Position numbers and translations under genes: made by a program. The notes under the pieces were generated by a model. It saw only the letters and a program-made list of their open reading frames with translations. It was not told where the DNA came from and did no database searches. Source: DATLED01 sp035525495 (GTDB taxonomy: Bacteria > Actinomycetota > Acidimicrobiia > Acidimicrobiales > CADCTF01). From it: a stretch of DNA of 64,000 nucleotides. Below, piece after piece: positions 40,996 to 50,095 of this stretch (position 1 is its first letter; every line of letters begins with the position of its first letter). The stretch lies in assembly GCA_035525495.1 (NCBI GenBank), contig DATLED010000022.1, forward strand, positions 1-64,000. The letters are read 5' to 3'.

Positions 40996-43320
40996 CTACT
41001 TACCGACGTCGCGGCGCCGCCCCGGAGTTGTCCCGATCACGTCGGCGGCCCGCAGCGCCGAGAGCCGATCCTCTTCCAGGTCGAGCCAGTCCTGCAGGAC
41101 CTCGTCCGTGTGCTGCGCGAAACAGGCTGCGGGACGCCTGCTCCGCCACGCCACTCCGTCGATCCGCACCGGCAAACCCACGTACGGCCGGTCACCGGTG
41201 ACCGAATGGACGAGCCGCTCGAGCATGCCCCGATCCTCGAGGAGCCCTCCGCGATGGACGTCCTCGTATCGCAGCGCCGCCGTCACCGACGTCACACCCG
41301 CCTCGCGCAGCGCGGCCACCGCGTCGTCGACGGATCGCCTCGACGTCCACTCGGCCACGAGAGCATCGAGCTCGTCCCGCCGAGCGCAACGTTCGGACGC
41401 CGATGCGGCCGGCGCGCCGGGTCCGATGATCCGGCGCAGCGCCTCGTACTCCCGTCCATCGCGCACGACCAGCGCCAGCCACCGACGGTCGAGGCACGGG
41501 TAGTAGCCCGAGGGCGCCATCCCCGGTTCCCCGTCGCCGAGTCGGTCGACCTCCCGCCCCTCGGTCTCCGCCAGTACCAGCGCCTCCCCGAACTGGAGCC
41601 ATGTCACCTCCTGCTGGGAGAGGTCGATGAAGCGCCCATCGCCCGTCGTGGCGCACGCCGCCAGCGTCGCCAGGGCCGCGATCGTCCCGTGGAGCCCGGC
41701 AACGAGGTCGGGGTAGTACGTGTTCGTCGAACGGGCCCCCTCGTCCCGGCGCCCATAGCGAGCGGCGAAGCCGCCCATGCCCTCCATGAGGATCCCGTAG
41801 CCCGGCATGTCGCGGTACGGACCGGTCGCCCCCAGCGCCGGCATGTTCAACACGACGAGCCCGTCGGCGACGGCCGCCATCACGTCGTCCTCGATGCCGC
41901 GATCGGCGAGCATCCGATAGGACATGTTCAGGACGAGCAGGTCGGCGTTCGGCAGGAGCTCGAGGAACAGCGCCCGACCTTCGGGGTGGGTGAGGTCGAG
42001 GGAGAGGCTCCGCTTGTTGCGGTTCAGGCTGTTGTGGAGCGCGGCCGCATCCCAGGTGTAGCCGTCGGGGTCGGCACCGTCGGGGATGGGAGACCCGGTC
42101 TGCTTCCACTTCAGGCGCGTTCGCCAGCCGTCCGGATAGCTGCCGGCCTCGATGCGGACGACGTCGGCGCCGTACGCGCCGAGGAACCGGCCGACGAAGG
42201 GCCCCGCCCACGCCCACGTCAGCTCGATCACCTTCAGCCGAGCGAGAGGCGGCGGAGCGGGGACGGCGCCCGCCGGAGGGATCGCAGGTGGCGGTGTCAC
42301 AAGCCACGGCCGGGCCACCCCGGGAGCGTCGCTCGCCAGAAACCCACGCGCCGCCAGATGCGGATCGCCGAGCGCGTCGGCGGCGGTCATCACCATGCCG
42401 CAGGCCCAGCCAGCGGTGAGCGCCGACTCGAAGATCTCGGTCTTGGTGTGGGCGTCGTACCAGGGTTGCAGCTCGGCCCGCAGCTCGTCGCGATGGGTGA
42501 ACCGACCGACGCCGTCGAACCGCTCGTCCTCGAGGAGGTCGGGCCGGTCGTAGACGCCGCACTGCAACGTCCAGTCGACCGGTCGTACCGTGCCGGGGAT
42601 GACGTGGCCGTCGTTGCACCGGAACACACCGGCGGGGAAGGCGCCGACCTGGAACCCCGCCTGTCGGTCGCGCCCGCCTTCTGGCTTCGGGCGCGGCGGC
42701 TGCTCGGCGGCGTTGAGGTAGGCGCAGACACCCGCCTCGACCCCGGTCAGCATCGAGCCGACCCACGACACGTCGACGTGGTGGCCCGAACCGTGATCGG
42801 CCAGCGCGGTGAGCGCGCCGGCCACGCCGAAGGCGCCCGCGAGGTACTGACTCTGCCAGCCCGGAAAGCGGTACGGACGACCGTCGTCGATCGTCGCCTG
42901 CAGCATCCCTGACGCCGCCTGCACCAGGAGCTCGTCGGCCGGCCGGCCCGCCTCGTCGGCGTCGTAGCCCCACGCCGTCATCGACACCACCGTCGCGCCA
43001 GCGGCGGCCAGGAGCTCTGGGTCGAGGGTGGTGCCGGCGCGCTCGGAACGGACGCGATCGTCGAGGACGACGTGGGCCCATCCCTCAGCGGGCCGTTCGC
43101 CACGGAGGTGCTTGCCGGCGTTGAGGTGGACGAACAACGGTCCGGGCTCGTCTGCGGCCGGCGGGCGGTCGTCGACGGCCATGCGACGGGACGGATCGCC
43201 GCCGGCGGGTTCGACCTTCACGACGTCGGCGCCGAGCAGGGCGAGCAACCGTCCGGCGTACGGGCCGGCGATGCCGGTGGCGACCTCGAGCACGTGCAGC
43301 CCCGTCAACACACCGGTCAC
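40996..43320 (-). CDS. Tandem CaiB/BaiF-type CoA-transferase
   Basis: 774 residues, two CaiB/BaiF (family III) CoA-transferase domains fused head to tail. Domain 1 starts LHVLEVATGIAGPYAGRLLALLGADVVKVE; domain 2 begins near 355 with VIELTWAWAGPFVGRFLGAYGADVVRIE. In domain 2 the catalytic-Asp region is intact (YYPDLVAGLHGTIAAL, about residue 538). In domain 1 the matching position reads WQSQYLAGAFGVAGAL, with Gln instead of Asp, so that half is probably non-catalytic. It would move CoA between an acid and an acyl-CoA. Related two-domain enzymes occur in degradation of branched or steroid-like acids. Divergent from an enoyl-CoA hydratase 29 bp away. Confidence 0.87.
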   Translation of the reverse strand: MTGVLTGLHVLEVATGIAGPYAGRLLALLGADVVKVEPAGGDPSRRMAVDDRPPAADEPGPLFVHLNAGKHLRGERPAEGWAHVVLDDRVRSERAGTTLDPELLAAAGATVVSMTAWGYDADEAGRPADELLVQAASGMLQATIDDGRPYRFPGWQSQYLAGAFGVAGALTALADHGSGHHVDVSWVGSMLTGVEAGVCAYLNAAEQPPRPKPEGGRDRQAGFQVGAFPAGVFRCNDGHVIPGTVRPVDWTLQCGVYDRPDLLEDERFDGVGRFTHRDELRAELQPWYDAHTKTEIFESALTAGWACGMVMTAADALGDPHLAARGFLASDAPGVARPWLVTPPPAIPPAGAVPAPPPLARLKVIELTWAWAGPFVGRFLGAYGADVVRIEAGSYPDGWRTRLKWKQTGSPIPDGADPDGYTWDAAALHNSLNRNKRSLSLDLTHPEGRALFLELLPNADLLVLNMSYRMLADRGIEDDVMAAVADGLVVLNMPALGATGPYRDMPGYGILMEGMGGFAARYGRRDEGARSTNTYYPDLVAGLHGTIAALATLAACATTGDGRFIDLSQQEVTWLQFGEALVLAETEGREVDRLGDGEPGMAPSGYYPCLDRRWLALVVRDGREYEALRRIIGPGAPAASASERCARRDELDALVAEWTSRRSVDDAVAALREAGVTSVTAALRYEDVHRGGLLEDRGMLERLVHSVTGDRPYVGLPVRIDGVAWRSRRPAACFAQHTDEVLQDWLDLEEDRLSALRAADVIGTTPGRRRDVGK

Positions 43321-43349
43321 GCGGTGGCCCGCTCGGTAGCGTTCGCAGC

Positions 43350-44207
43350 GTGACCGACACCTACGAGCAGATCGAGTATCGAGTAGACGGACGCCTCGCC
43401 CGCATCGTGCTGAACCGGCCCCAGTACCGCAACGCGCAATCCCGTGTCCTCCTGAGCGAGCTCGATTCGGCCTTCACGGCGGCGGCCGCGGACCCGAACG
43501 TTCGGGTGATCATCTTGTCCGGAAACGGCCCGGCGTTCTCGGCCGGTCACGATCTCGGCACGCCGGAGGAGGCCGACGACCGCGCTCGGCGGGCGCGCGA
43601 CGACGTGAGTGCCACCGAGTCGCAGTTCGTCTACTCGTGGGACCACTTCGTCGACCTGTCGCTGCGGTGGCGTGACATCCCGAAGCCGACGATCGCCGCC
43701 GTGCATGGGTGGTGCATCTTCGGCGGCTGGCTGATCGCGTCGGCGATGGACCTGATCGTCGCCGCCGACGACGCCCGCTTCCTGACGGCGTTGCTGCAGT
43801 ACTTCCCGCTGCCCTTCGACGTCGGACCGCGCAAGGCGAAGGAGCTGCTGTTCGACTCCAAGCCGCTGTCGGCGACGGAGGCCGAGGCGTTGGGCTTCGT
43901 CAACCGGGTCGTGCCGGCGGGGTCGCTCGAGGAAGAGGTGGTGGCGTTGGCCGAGCGGATCGCGGAGAACAACGGGTTCTACCTGCGGATGGCGAAGCTG
44001 GCCGTGAACTCGTCGCAGGACGCGATGGGCTTCCGGACGGCGGTGCAGGGCGCGCACTCGCACTACCAGCTGTCGCAGATGGCGAACGCACAGTGGCGCA
44101 AGCGGCGGGAGTCGCGTGGCGAGTCGTTCACCGACACGACGAAGACCCGCCGCATGCCCTTGGTGGCGAAGGTGCTCAGTCGGGAGGAATCGGCGGAGGA
44201 GGCGTAG
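43350..44207 (+). CDS. Enoyl-CoA hydratase/isomerase-family protein
   Basis: 285 residues of the crotonase fold. NRPQYRNAQS and FSAGHDLG form the first oxyanion-hole segment, and PKPTIAAVHGWCIFGGWLIAS supplies the second (HGWCIFGG). The usual second catalytic Glu segment appears as YFPLPFDVGPRKAKELLF, which differs from typical hydratases, so an isomerase, hydrolase or lyase role is possible. GTG 43350 follows TAGCGT by 7 nt, so the transcript is leaderless. It is divergent from the CoA-transferase and could share regulation with it. Confidence 0.82.
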   Translation: MTDTYEQIEYRVDGRLARIVLNRPQYRNAQSRVLLSELDSAFTAAAADPNVRVIILSGNGPAFSAGHDLGTPEEADDRARRARDDVSATESQFVYSWDHFVDLSLRWRDIPKPTIAAVHGWCIFGGWLIASAMDLIVAADDARFLTALLQYFPLPFDVGPRKAKELLFDSKPLSATEAEALGFVNRVVPAGSLEEEVVALAERIAENNGFYLRMAKLAVNSSQDAMGFRTAVQGAHSHYQLSQMANAQWRKRRESRGESFTDTTKTRRMPLVAKVLSREESAEEA

Positions 44208-44255
44208 CCGCGACCCCGCCGGTCTCGCGCCACGCGCGGTGGCTAGCTTCGCCGA

Positions 44256-45785
44256 ATGGCACCGAACGTCGACGACGAGTCGTGGTGGAAGTCCGCCGTC
44301 ATCTACCAGATCTATCCGCGCAGCTTCTGTGACACGAACGGCGACGGAGTCGGCGACCTCGAGGGCATCCGGCGGCACCTCGACCACCTGACCCGCCTCG
44401 GTGTCGAAGCGATGTGGATCAGCCCGTTCTTCACGAGCCCGATGAAGGACTACGGCTACGACGTCGCCGACTACTGCGACGTCGATCCGCTCTTCGGCGA
44501 CCTCGCCGACTTCGACCGCCTCCTCGCAGATGCCCACGAACGCGACCTCAAGGTCCTCATCGACTGGGTCCCCAACCACACGAGCGACCGGCACCCATGG
44601 TTCGAGGAGTCCCGCAGCTCCCGCACCAACCCGAAGGCCGACTGGTACTGGTGGCGCGACGGCACGCCGGACTCGCCGCCGAACAACTGGGTCGCCGCAT
44701 TCACCGGCGGGCCCGCTTGGACGTGGGATGACACGCGCAGCCAGTGGTACCTGCACAACTTCCTCGAGGAGCAGCCCGACCTCAACTGGCGCAACCCCGA
44801 GGTCGTCACGGCCATGCACGACACCCTCCGGTTCTGGCTCGACCGCGGCGTCGACGGCTTTCGCATCGACGTCGTCCACCTCCTCGGAAAGACCGACGAC
44901 CTCCCCGACGGACCGGTCGACGAGCGGGGACGGGTCGGGCCGATCCACGACTACGCGGACACCCACGCCATCCTGCGCGACATCCGCAGGCTCATGAACG
45001 GCTACGAACCCGAGCGGATGATGGTCGGTGAGGTCTACCTCTTGTCCACCAAGCGCGTCGCCACCTACTACGGCGACGGCGACGAGCTCCACCTCTCGTT
45101 CAACTTTCCGCCTCTCCACGCGCCGTGGCAGGCGGCGGCATGGCGAAGGCGGATCGAGCGGGTCATCGAGGAGCTGGACCCGCGAGACGCATGGCCGACG
45201 TGGGTCATCTCCAACCACGACCAGCCCCGCCACCGCACCCGCTACGGCACCGAGGCCAAGGCCCGCGCTGCCGCCGTCCAACTCCTCACGCTCCGCGGCA
45301 CGCCCTTCCTCTACGCCGGCGAGGAGCTCGGCCTCGAGGACGCTGTCGTCCCGCCCCACCGCGTGCGCGATCCCGGCGGACGCGACGGTTGCCGTGCTCC
45401 GATCCCGTGGACCGCCGTCCCCGATCACGGGTGGGGCACCGACGACCCGTGGCTCCCGTGGCCGCCCGACGCCGACACCCGCAACGCCGAGGTCGAGGCG
45501 GCCGACGACACCTCGGTCCTCGCCCTCTATCGCCGGCTGCTCGCCGCCCGTCGCGCGTCGCCGGCGCTGCGTGCGGGCGGGTTCGGCTGGCTCGACAGTC
45601 CGCCCGAGGTCCTGGCCTATGAACGAACCCACCCCGGCGGGGATCGCCGCGTGGTCCTCGTCAACTACAGCGACGAGCCCCGGTCCGTCGACACCCACGG
45701 AGGGGCTGCGATCGAGCTCAGCAGCGACGGCGCCGCCTTCGACGGCAAGACGCTCGGACCGAACCAGGCCGTCCTCCTGCGCTGA
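44256..45785 (+). CDS. GH13 alpha-glucosidase (oligo-1,6-glucosidase type)
   Basis: 509 residues. Conserved alpha-amylase regions: I DWVPNHTSDRHPWF, II GFRIDVVHLL with nucleophile D205, III VGEVYLL with acid/base E259, and IV ISNHDQPRHRTRYG with D322. YQIYPRSFCDTNGDGVGDL is the family's calcium-site opening. PRSF and the presence of region V-like HTSD place it among GH13 alpha-glucosidases that cleave alpha-1,4 or alpha-1,6 linked oligosaccharides. No secretion signal. The ATG lies 6 nt after TAGCTT (leaderless). Confidence 0.9.
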   Translation: MAPNVDDESWWKSAVIYQIYPRSFCDTNGDGVGDLEGIRRHLDHLTRLGVEAMWISPFFTSPMKDYGYDVADYCDVDPLFGDLADFDRLLADAHERDLKVLIDWVPNHTSDRHPWFEESRSSRTNPKADWYWWRDGTPDSPPNNWVAAFTGGPAWTWDDTRSQWYLHNFLEEQPDLNWRNPEVVTAMHDTLRFWLDRGVDGFRIDVVHLLGKTDDLPDGPVDERGRVGPIHDYADTHAILRDIRRLMNGYEPERMMVGEVYLLSTKRVATYYGDGDELHLSFNFPPLHAPWQAAAWRRRIERVIEELDPRDAWPTWVISNHDQPRHRTRYGTEAKARAAAVQLLTLRGTPFLYAGEELGLEDAVVPPHRVRDPGGRDGCRAPIPWTAVPDHGWGTDDPWLPWPPDADTRNAEVEAADDTSVLALYRRLLAARRASPALRAGGFGWLDSPPEVLAYERTHPGGDRRVVLVNYSDEPRSVDTHGGAAIELSSDGAAFDGKTLGPNQAVLLR

Positions 45786-45824
45786 TCGAGAGCACCGCAC
45801 TCTTCCGGGGGAGCGCGTCGTGCG

Positions 45825-46982
45825 CTAGATGCAGGGGCCACCGGCCCCACGGGTGCGCCGAGCCGCCAGCGCGGCCCGCAGCTCGGAGTCGTCGAGGGCG
45901 TAGGCGGTACCCGGTCGGTCCGGCGCGATGGCGAACGCCACGCCGATGACCCGTCCGTTCACGTCGATGACGGCACTGCCCGAGTCGCCAGGGCGGAGCG
46001 ACGACGCCAGGAAGAGCACCTCGCGTCGCGTGCTGTCGCGGTCGTAGATGTCGTGACCCGTCGTCGGGGCCTCGTCGCGAACGACCGCTGGCGCGACGCG
46101 GACCGTGTTCTGGCCACCTGGGTAGCCGAGGACAGCGGCGGGGTCGCCGACGGACGAGGACGCGAGCTCGAGCGGGGTCTGGCCGAGGCGGGGAACGGAC
46201 AGCAGCGCGAGATCGCGGTCGTCGTCGAAGAAGACGATCGTCGCCGCCAGCAAGCGCCCGTCGGGTCGGCGGGCGCGGATGCGCTCACCTCCGGCGACCA
46301 CGTGCGCGTTGGTGGCGACGAGGTTCTCGGCGACCGCGAACCCGCTCCCTTCATGGCGGCCGCCGCAACCGTCGCTCTCGACGTTGATGGTCGACCGGAC
46401 AGCCTTGGCCACCACTGCCGCCGGAACCGGGACCCGCGAGGGCGGAGGGCCGATGTCGGGCGCCGGGCGGAGGTCCTCGAACACGTCGGGGAAGCGGGCG
46501 TCGCCGACGAGGGAGCGGACGGCACGCGACGCGTCAGGCGGACGCGGGGCGAATTCGTCGATCGCCCCGACGATGGCGGAGTTGCGGGCCTGCTGCGCGG
46601 CGGAGCCAGGCACCTGCGCGGCGATGGGGAGGAACAACCAGACGCCGACGAGGAGACCGACGACGCCGACGACGGCGCCACCCGCTCGGTCGAGGATGCG
46701 TGCCGGCGGCGGCACGGCTTTGCGCAACGTCGATCCCACCATCTCGCCGAGGGCGCCGCCGATGGCGGCGCCGACGAGCAGCACGACGAGGGTGAGCACC
46801 AGCCGCCCCGTCGGCGTCACCTCACCGACGCGCCGGAGCGCCGTCGGCAGCAACCGCAGTGCGAGAACGAACCCGCCGAGCGCACCGATCCACGAGGCCA
46901 CGCGCGCCACGAGCCCCACTCGATAACCGCCGACCAACGCGGAGAAGAGCGCGATCCCGAGGATGACGTCCAGCACGTTCAC
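45825..46982 (-). CDS. MarP-like membrane serine protease
   Basis: 385 residues. An N-terminal CvpA-like module with four hydrophobic helices (residues 1-120) is joined to a trypsin-like protease domain with H227 (VATNAHVVAG), D257 (DDDRDLALLSV) and S334 (RPGDSGSAVID). Cys206 and Cys384 match in place the disulfide of the mycobacterial protease MarP (Rv3671c), which acts in the periplasm under acid and oxidative stress. Same domain order and length support this identity; the symbol is by analogy. GTG 46982 starts it. A strong hairpin lies 57 bp upstream. Confidence 0.87.
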   Translation of the reverse strand: MNVLDVILGIALFSALVGGYRVGLVARVASWIGALGGFVLALRLLPTALRRVGEVTPTGRLVLTLVVLLVGAAIGGALGEMVGSTLRKAVPPPARILDRAGGAVVGVVGLLVGVWLFLPIAAQVPGSAAQQARNSAIVGAIDEFAPRPPDASRAVRSLVGDARFPDVFEDLRPAPDIGPPPSRVPVPAAVVAKAVRSTINVESDGCGGRHEGSGFAVAENLVATNAHVVAGGERIRARRPDGRLLAATIVFFDDDRDLALLSVPRLGQTPLELASSSVGDPAAVLGYPGGQNTVRVAPAVVRDEAPTTGHDIYDRDSTRREVLFLASSLRPGDSGSAVIDVNGRVIGVAFAIAPDRPGTAYALDDSELRAALAARRTRGAGGPCI

Positions 46983-47038
46983 CGGACGGAGAACCTACCG
47001 GGAGCGCTGCGACCACCCGATCACTCGACAAGCGCGCT

Positions 47039-47080
47039 GACGTCCCGCTCTCGCCTGGGAGGACAAGAGAGCAGGACGTC
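47039..47080. terminator. Strong hairpin upstream of the MarP-like gene
   Basis: GACGTCC (47039-47045) and GCTCTC (47047-47052) pair with GAGAGC (47067-47072) and GGACGTC (47074-47080), giving 13 pairs interrupted by one C-A mismatch, with a 14-nt loop. It is located after the small membrane-protein gene and before the protease gene, both on the minus strand. It could be a terminator for the first or a leader structure of the second; no T-run follows on either strand. Confidence 0.5.
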
Positions 47081-47123
47081 TCGCTACACCAATGATCGGC
47101 ACGGGGGATGCCGACTTGAGGAC

Positions 47124-47273
47124 TTATCGACGCAGGAGTTCGCGCCTCCGGACGAGCAGCGCGGCGGCGACCGCCAGCAGCAGGGCGCCTGCCAAACCGA
47201 CGCGTTCCAAACCGAACAGCGACAGCTCCGCGGCCAGCATTCCCGCCAGCAGGAACAACACGGCGAGTGCCAT
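47124..47273 (-). CDS. Small two-helix membrane protein (49 aa)
   Basis: ATG 47273 with a strong SD (AGGGGAGG, about 8 nt upstream). The product is MALAVLFLLAGMLAAELSLF, then GLERVGLAGALLLAVAAALL and a basic end RRRELLRR: two hydrophobic helices with a positive-inside tail. No family recognised. It lies between the metallohydrolase and the MarP-like protease on the same strand. The good SD argues it is real. Confidence 0.6.
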   Translation of the reverse strand: MALAVLFLLAGMLAAELSLFGLERVGLAGALLLAVAAALLVRRRELLRR

Positions 47274-47302
47274 GGTGGAACCTCCCCTGGATCCCGGATC
47301 TC

Positions 47303-48580
47303 CTACCCGGGAGCGCCGCCCGACAACCGGTCGGACTCGGCCGCCGCCCACGAGAAGACCCCCTTGGCCATCGTCGAGGTCTCTTCTTCGGCCCGCCGCC
47401 GGTTGACGTCCGCCCGCACCCGATGCACGCCCGCGTCGTCAGGCGCGGCCAACGACGCCAGCTCCGCCAGGTGTCCCGCGAGACGAAGGTCGCCGGCGTC
47501 GGCGACGGCGAGCGCGCGATCCGCGAGCACGCCCGGGCCGCCGACGAGCGACGCCACCTCGGCGGCGAGGGCGGCCTCGGGCGCCGGCTTCAGCGTCGCT
47601 GGGTTCCCGTCGTACCAACCGCCGTAGAGGCGCCACGTGTTGCGCACGATGAACTCGGGGTCGTCGTAGACGGGTCGCAGGTACGGCTTGTCCAACAACC
47701 CCGCCGGCGGGCGGACGGTGTGGATGATCTCGTCGAGCCGCGCCCCCGCGTTCATCAGCGCCAGGGTCTGTTCGTGCAACGACTCCAGGAGATCGGCCGT
47801 GTCGGAGAGCGCCTCCCGCACGCGGTCCTCGCCGACGACGGGCACGCCGTGGCCGGGCAACAGCACCTCCGGAGACAGCGCCACCATCTCCCGTAGGCCG
47901 TCCGCCCAGTCCTTGGGATAGCGCTGCACCTTCTGCGGATTGCCGGCGTTCGGCGAGGCCCAGATGAACATGTCGCCGGTGCAGACGACCCGCTTCGACG
48001 GGAACCACGTCCACGTGTGGTCGTCGGTCTCGCCGCGGCAGTGGTGGAGCTCGAACGACAGCGAGCCCACGGTGACGTCGAGGCGTCGCTCGTAGGTCTC
48101 GTCGGGATAGCGGTACTCCGTCGGCCACGAGAAGTTCCGCAGTCCGAACTGCCGCGCGTTGATGATGCCGTTGTATCCCGCGGTGAGGATGTACCGGTCG
48201 AACCGTGGCGGCAGGGCTTCGTGGGCGATCACCCGCGGCGCCCGCCAGCCATTCGCCGACGACTCGGCCTCGAACACCGGAACGCCGAAGACGTGGTCGA
48301 TGTGCCCGTGGGAGTACACGGCGGTGTCGAGCCGCTCGGGGGTCCACGTCCGCACCTGGTCGTGCACCGACTGGGCGAGCAGCGCGCTCCCGGTGTCGAC
48401 GAGCACGAGGCCGTCGCCGGTGGTGAAGGCGCTGACGTTGGCGAACGACGGGACGAAGGCGACGCCGTCCATCACCTCCGCCAGGTCGCCGAGGTTCTGG
48501 CCTGACACGGGGTGGTGGCCTTCGAGGTCGGTCTCTCCCCGCCAGAGCTCGTCTGCCAAAGTCAGGATGTCGTCGGCCAT
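47303..48580 (-). CDS. MBL-fold metallohydrolase, alkylsulfatase-like
   Basis: 425 residues. The metallo-beta-lactamase motif SHGHIDHVFG (HxHxDH) lies near residue 97, HHCRGETDDHTWTWFP and VCTGDMFIW give further zinc ligands, and LLPGHGVPV the last His. The segment ARLDEIIHTVRPP followed by RNTWRLYGGWYDGNPATLKP is the alkyl-sulfatase dimerization domain, so it belongs to the SdsA/BDS1-like group that cleaves alkyl sulfates, though other substrates are possible. ATG 48580 follows TAGGTT by 7 nt (leaderless). Divergent from a TetR gene with overlapping -10 elements. Confidence 0.85.
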   Translation of the reverse strand: MADDILTLADELWRGETDLEGHHPVSGQNLGDLAEVMDGVAFVPSFANVSAFTTGDGLVLVDTGSALLAQSVHDQVRTWTPERLDTAVYSHGHIDHVFGVPVFEAESSANGWRAPRVIAHEALPPRFDRYILTAGYNGIINARQFGLRNFSWPTEYRYPDETYERRLDVTVGSLSFELHHCRGETDDHTWTWFPSKRVVCTGDMFIWASPNAGNPQKVQRYPKDWADGLREMVALSPEVLLPGHGVPVVGEDRVREALSDTADLLESLHEQTLALMNAGARLDEIIHTVRPPAGLLDKPYLRPVYDDPEFIVRNTWRLYGGWYDGNPATLKPAPEAALAAEVASLVGGPGVLADRALAVADAGDLRLAGHLAELASLAAPDDAGVHRVRADVNRRRAEEETSTMAKGVFSWAAAESDRLSGGAPG

Positions 48581-48605
48581 GGACAGGAACCTACGATGAA
48601 CTCCC

Positions 48606-49220
48606 ATGCCTGTGTCGTTCGGAGGCGGTGCAGCGACGTCCGATCGCCGCGACGGCCGCACCCTTCGCTCCCTTCGTACGAGGACGGCCGTCGTCGACGC
48701 CCTCCTGGCGCTCATCGACGAGGGCGACCTGCGCCCGCCGGCGCCCCGGATCGCCGAGCGCGCCGGCGTGTCCTTGCGGTCGGTGTTCCAGCACTTCCGC
48801 GACCTCGAGGGGCTGTTCGCCTTCGCGACCGACCGACAGCTCGAGCGGATCGGGGCCCTCGTCCGTCCGCTGCCGACGACGGGGCCGCTGAACGCCCGAC
48901 TCGACGCGTTCGTCGAACAGCGGGTCACGATCTACGAGGCGGTCACCCCGGTGCGGCGGGCGGCACTGGCGCAGGAACCCTTCTCGCCCCACGCCGTCGT
49001 GGCGCGGGATCGGATCCTCGCGGTCGCGCGGGCTGAGCTCGAGCGGACCTTCGCCGACGAACTCCTGGGGGGCGGCCCGGAGCTGCTCGAGGCCCTCGAC
49101 GCGGCCGCCAGTTGGCAGCTCTGGGAGGCGCTCCGGAACCACCAGGGGCTCGACGTGGACGGGGCGCGTAAGGTGCTTCGGCGCCTGCTGCACTCGCTGC
49201 TGTTCGCACCATCGACCTGA
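48606..49220 (+). CDS. TetR-family transcriptional regulator
   Basis: 204 residues. HTH: RTAVVDALLALIDEGD followed by RIAERAGVSLRSVFQHF, an ordinary TetR recognition helix. TACGAT (48592-48597) lies 8 nt before the ATG, overlapping the opposite-strand -10 of the metallohydrolase, so the two genes share a 25-bp divergent promoter. Likely regulator of the alkylsulfatase-like gene. The protein resembles the 19-kb TetR in its HTH (RIAERAG / SLRSVF), suggesting paralogy. Confidence 0.86.
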   Translation: MPVSFGGGAATSDRRDGRTLRSLRTRTAVVDALLALIDEGDLRPPAPRIAERAGVSLRSVFQHFRDLEGLFAFATDRQLERIGALVRPLPTTGPLNARLDAFVEQRVTIYEAVTPVRRAALAQEPFSPHAVVARDRILAVARAELERTFADELLGGGPELLEALDAAASWQLWEALRNHQGLDVDGARKVLRRLLHSLLFAPST

Positions 49221-49233
49221 CCCGGAGGCCCTC

Positions 49234-50094
49234 GTGAAGTTCGGCATCGTCTTCGCCAACACCGGCTTCGCAGCCACGCCCGAGGGCGCGGCGTCGCTCG
49301 GCCGCATCGCCGAGGAGGCGGGCTTCGAGTCGCTCTGGACGGTCGAGCACGTCATCGTCCCCGCGGGATACGAGTCGCAGTACCCGTACTCGCCGACCGG
49401 GAAGATGCCGGGCAACGAGGACAACCCCATCCCGGACCCGCTGATCTGGCTGACGTGGGTCGCCGCCAACACCCGGACGATCAACCTCGCCACCGGCATC
49501 CTGATCCTCCCCCAGCGCAACCCCATTGTGTTGTCGAAGGAGGTGGCGACGCTCGACGTGCTGTCGAGCGGGCGGGCGATTCTCGGCGTCGGCGTCGGTT
49601 GGCTGCGCGAGGAGTTCGACGCCATCGGGGTCGACTTCGACGATCGCGGACCGATCACCGACGAGTACATCGAGGCGCTGCGCGAGCTCTGGAGGGCGGA
49701 CGAGCCCACCTTCAACGGACGGTGGACGTCGTTCGAGCGGGCGAAGATGTACCCGAAGCCCGCGCAGTCCGGCGGTGTGCCGATCCACGTCGGCGGGCAC
49801 TCGAAGGCGGCGGCCAAGCGGGCCGGGCGGCTCGGGGACGGCTTCTTCCCCGCCAAGGGTTCGCTCGAGGAGCTTGCGTCGTTGTTCGGGGTCGCTCGGA
49901 CGGCGGCGACCGAAGCCGGGCGTGATCCTTCCGCCATCGAGATGACGTGCGGCGGCGCCATGGACGTCGAAGGCGTGAAGAAGTACGCGGACATCGGGGC
50001 CGACCGACTCGTGGTGCCGGCATTCGGGCGCGACGCCGAGTCCTACAAGCAGATGCTCGGCGGGTTCGGCGAGAACGTCATCTCCAAGCTCTGA
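49234..50094 (+). CDS. LLM-class F420-dependent oxidoreductase
   Basis: 286 residues of the luciferase-like monooxygenase fold: MKFGIVFANTGFAATPEG, ESLWTVEHVIVPAGYES, NLATGILILPQRNP, RAILGVGVGWLREEF with the typical GVG.GW segment, and VPIHVGGHSKAAAKRAGRLGDGFFP. In actinobacteria this subgroup uses coenzyme F420; that is family knowledge, not shown here. Substrate unknown. GTG 49234 has an upstream GGAGG. It lies 13 bp after TetR and immediately before the ABC1 kinase. Confidence 0.86.
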   Translation: MKFGIVFANTGFAATPEGAASLGRIAEEAGFESLWTVEHVIVPAGYESQYPYSPTGKMPGNEDNPIPDPLIWLTWVAANTRTINLATGILILPQRNPIVLSKEVATLDVLSSGRAILGVGVGWLREEFDAIGVDFDDRGPITDEYIEALRELWRADEPTFNGRWTSFERAKMYPKPAQSGGVPIHVGGHSKAAAKRAGRLGDGFFPAKGSLEELASLFGVARTAATEAGRDPSAIEMTCGGAMDVEGVKKYADIGADRLVVPAFGRDAESYKQMLGGFGENVISKL

Positions 50095-50095
50095 G

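Noticed and set aside
46983..47123. Hairpin-rich gap considered as a tRNA or small structured RNA
   Set aside because: No cloverleaf, TPsiC arm or CCA-proximal acceptor stem can be drawn; a simple hairpin explains it.
46053..47627. 524-codon plus-strand frame antisense to the MarP-like protease
   Set aside because: Highly charged, motif-free translation; the protease with an intact catalytic triad is on the opposite strand.
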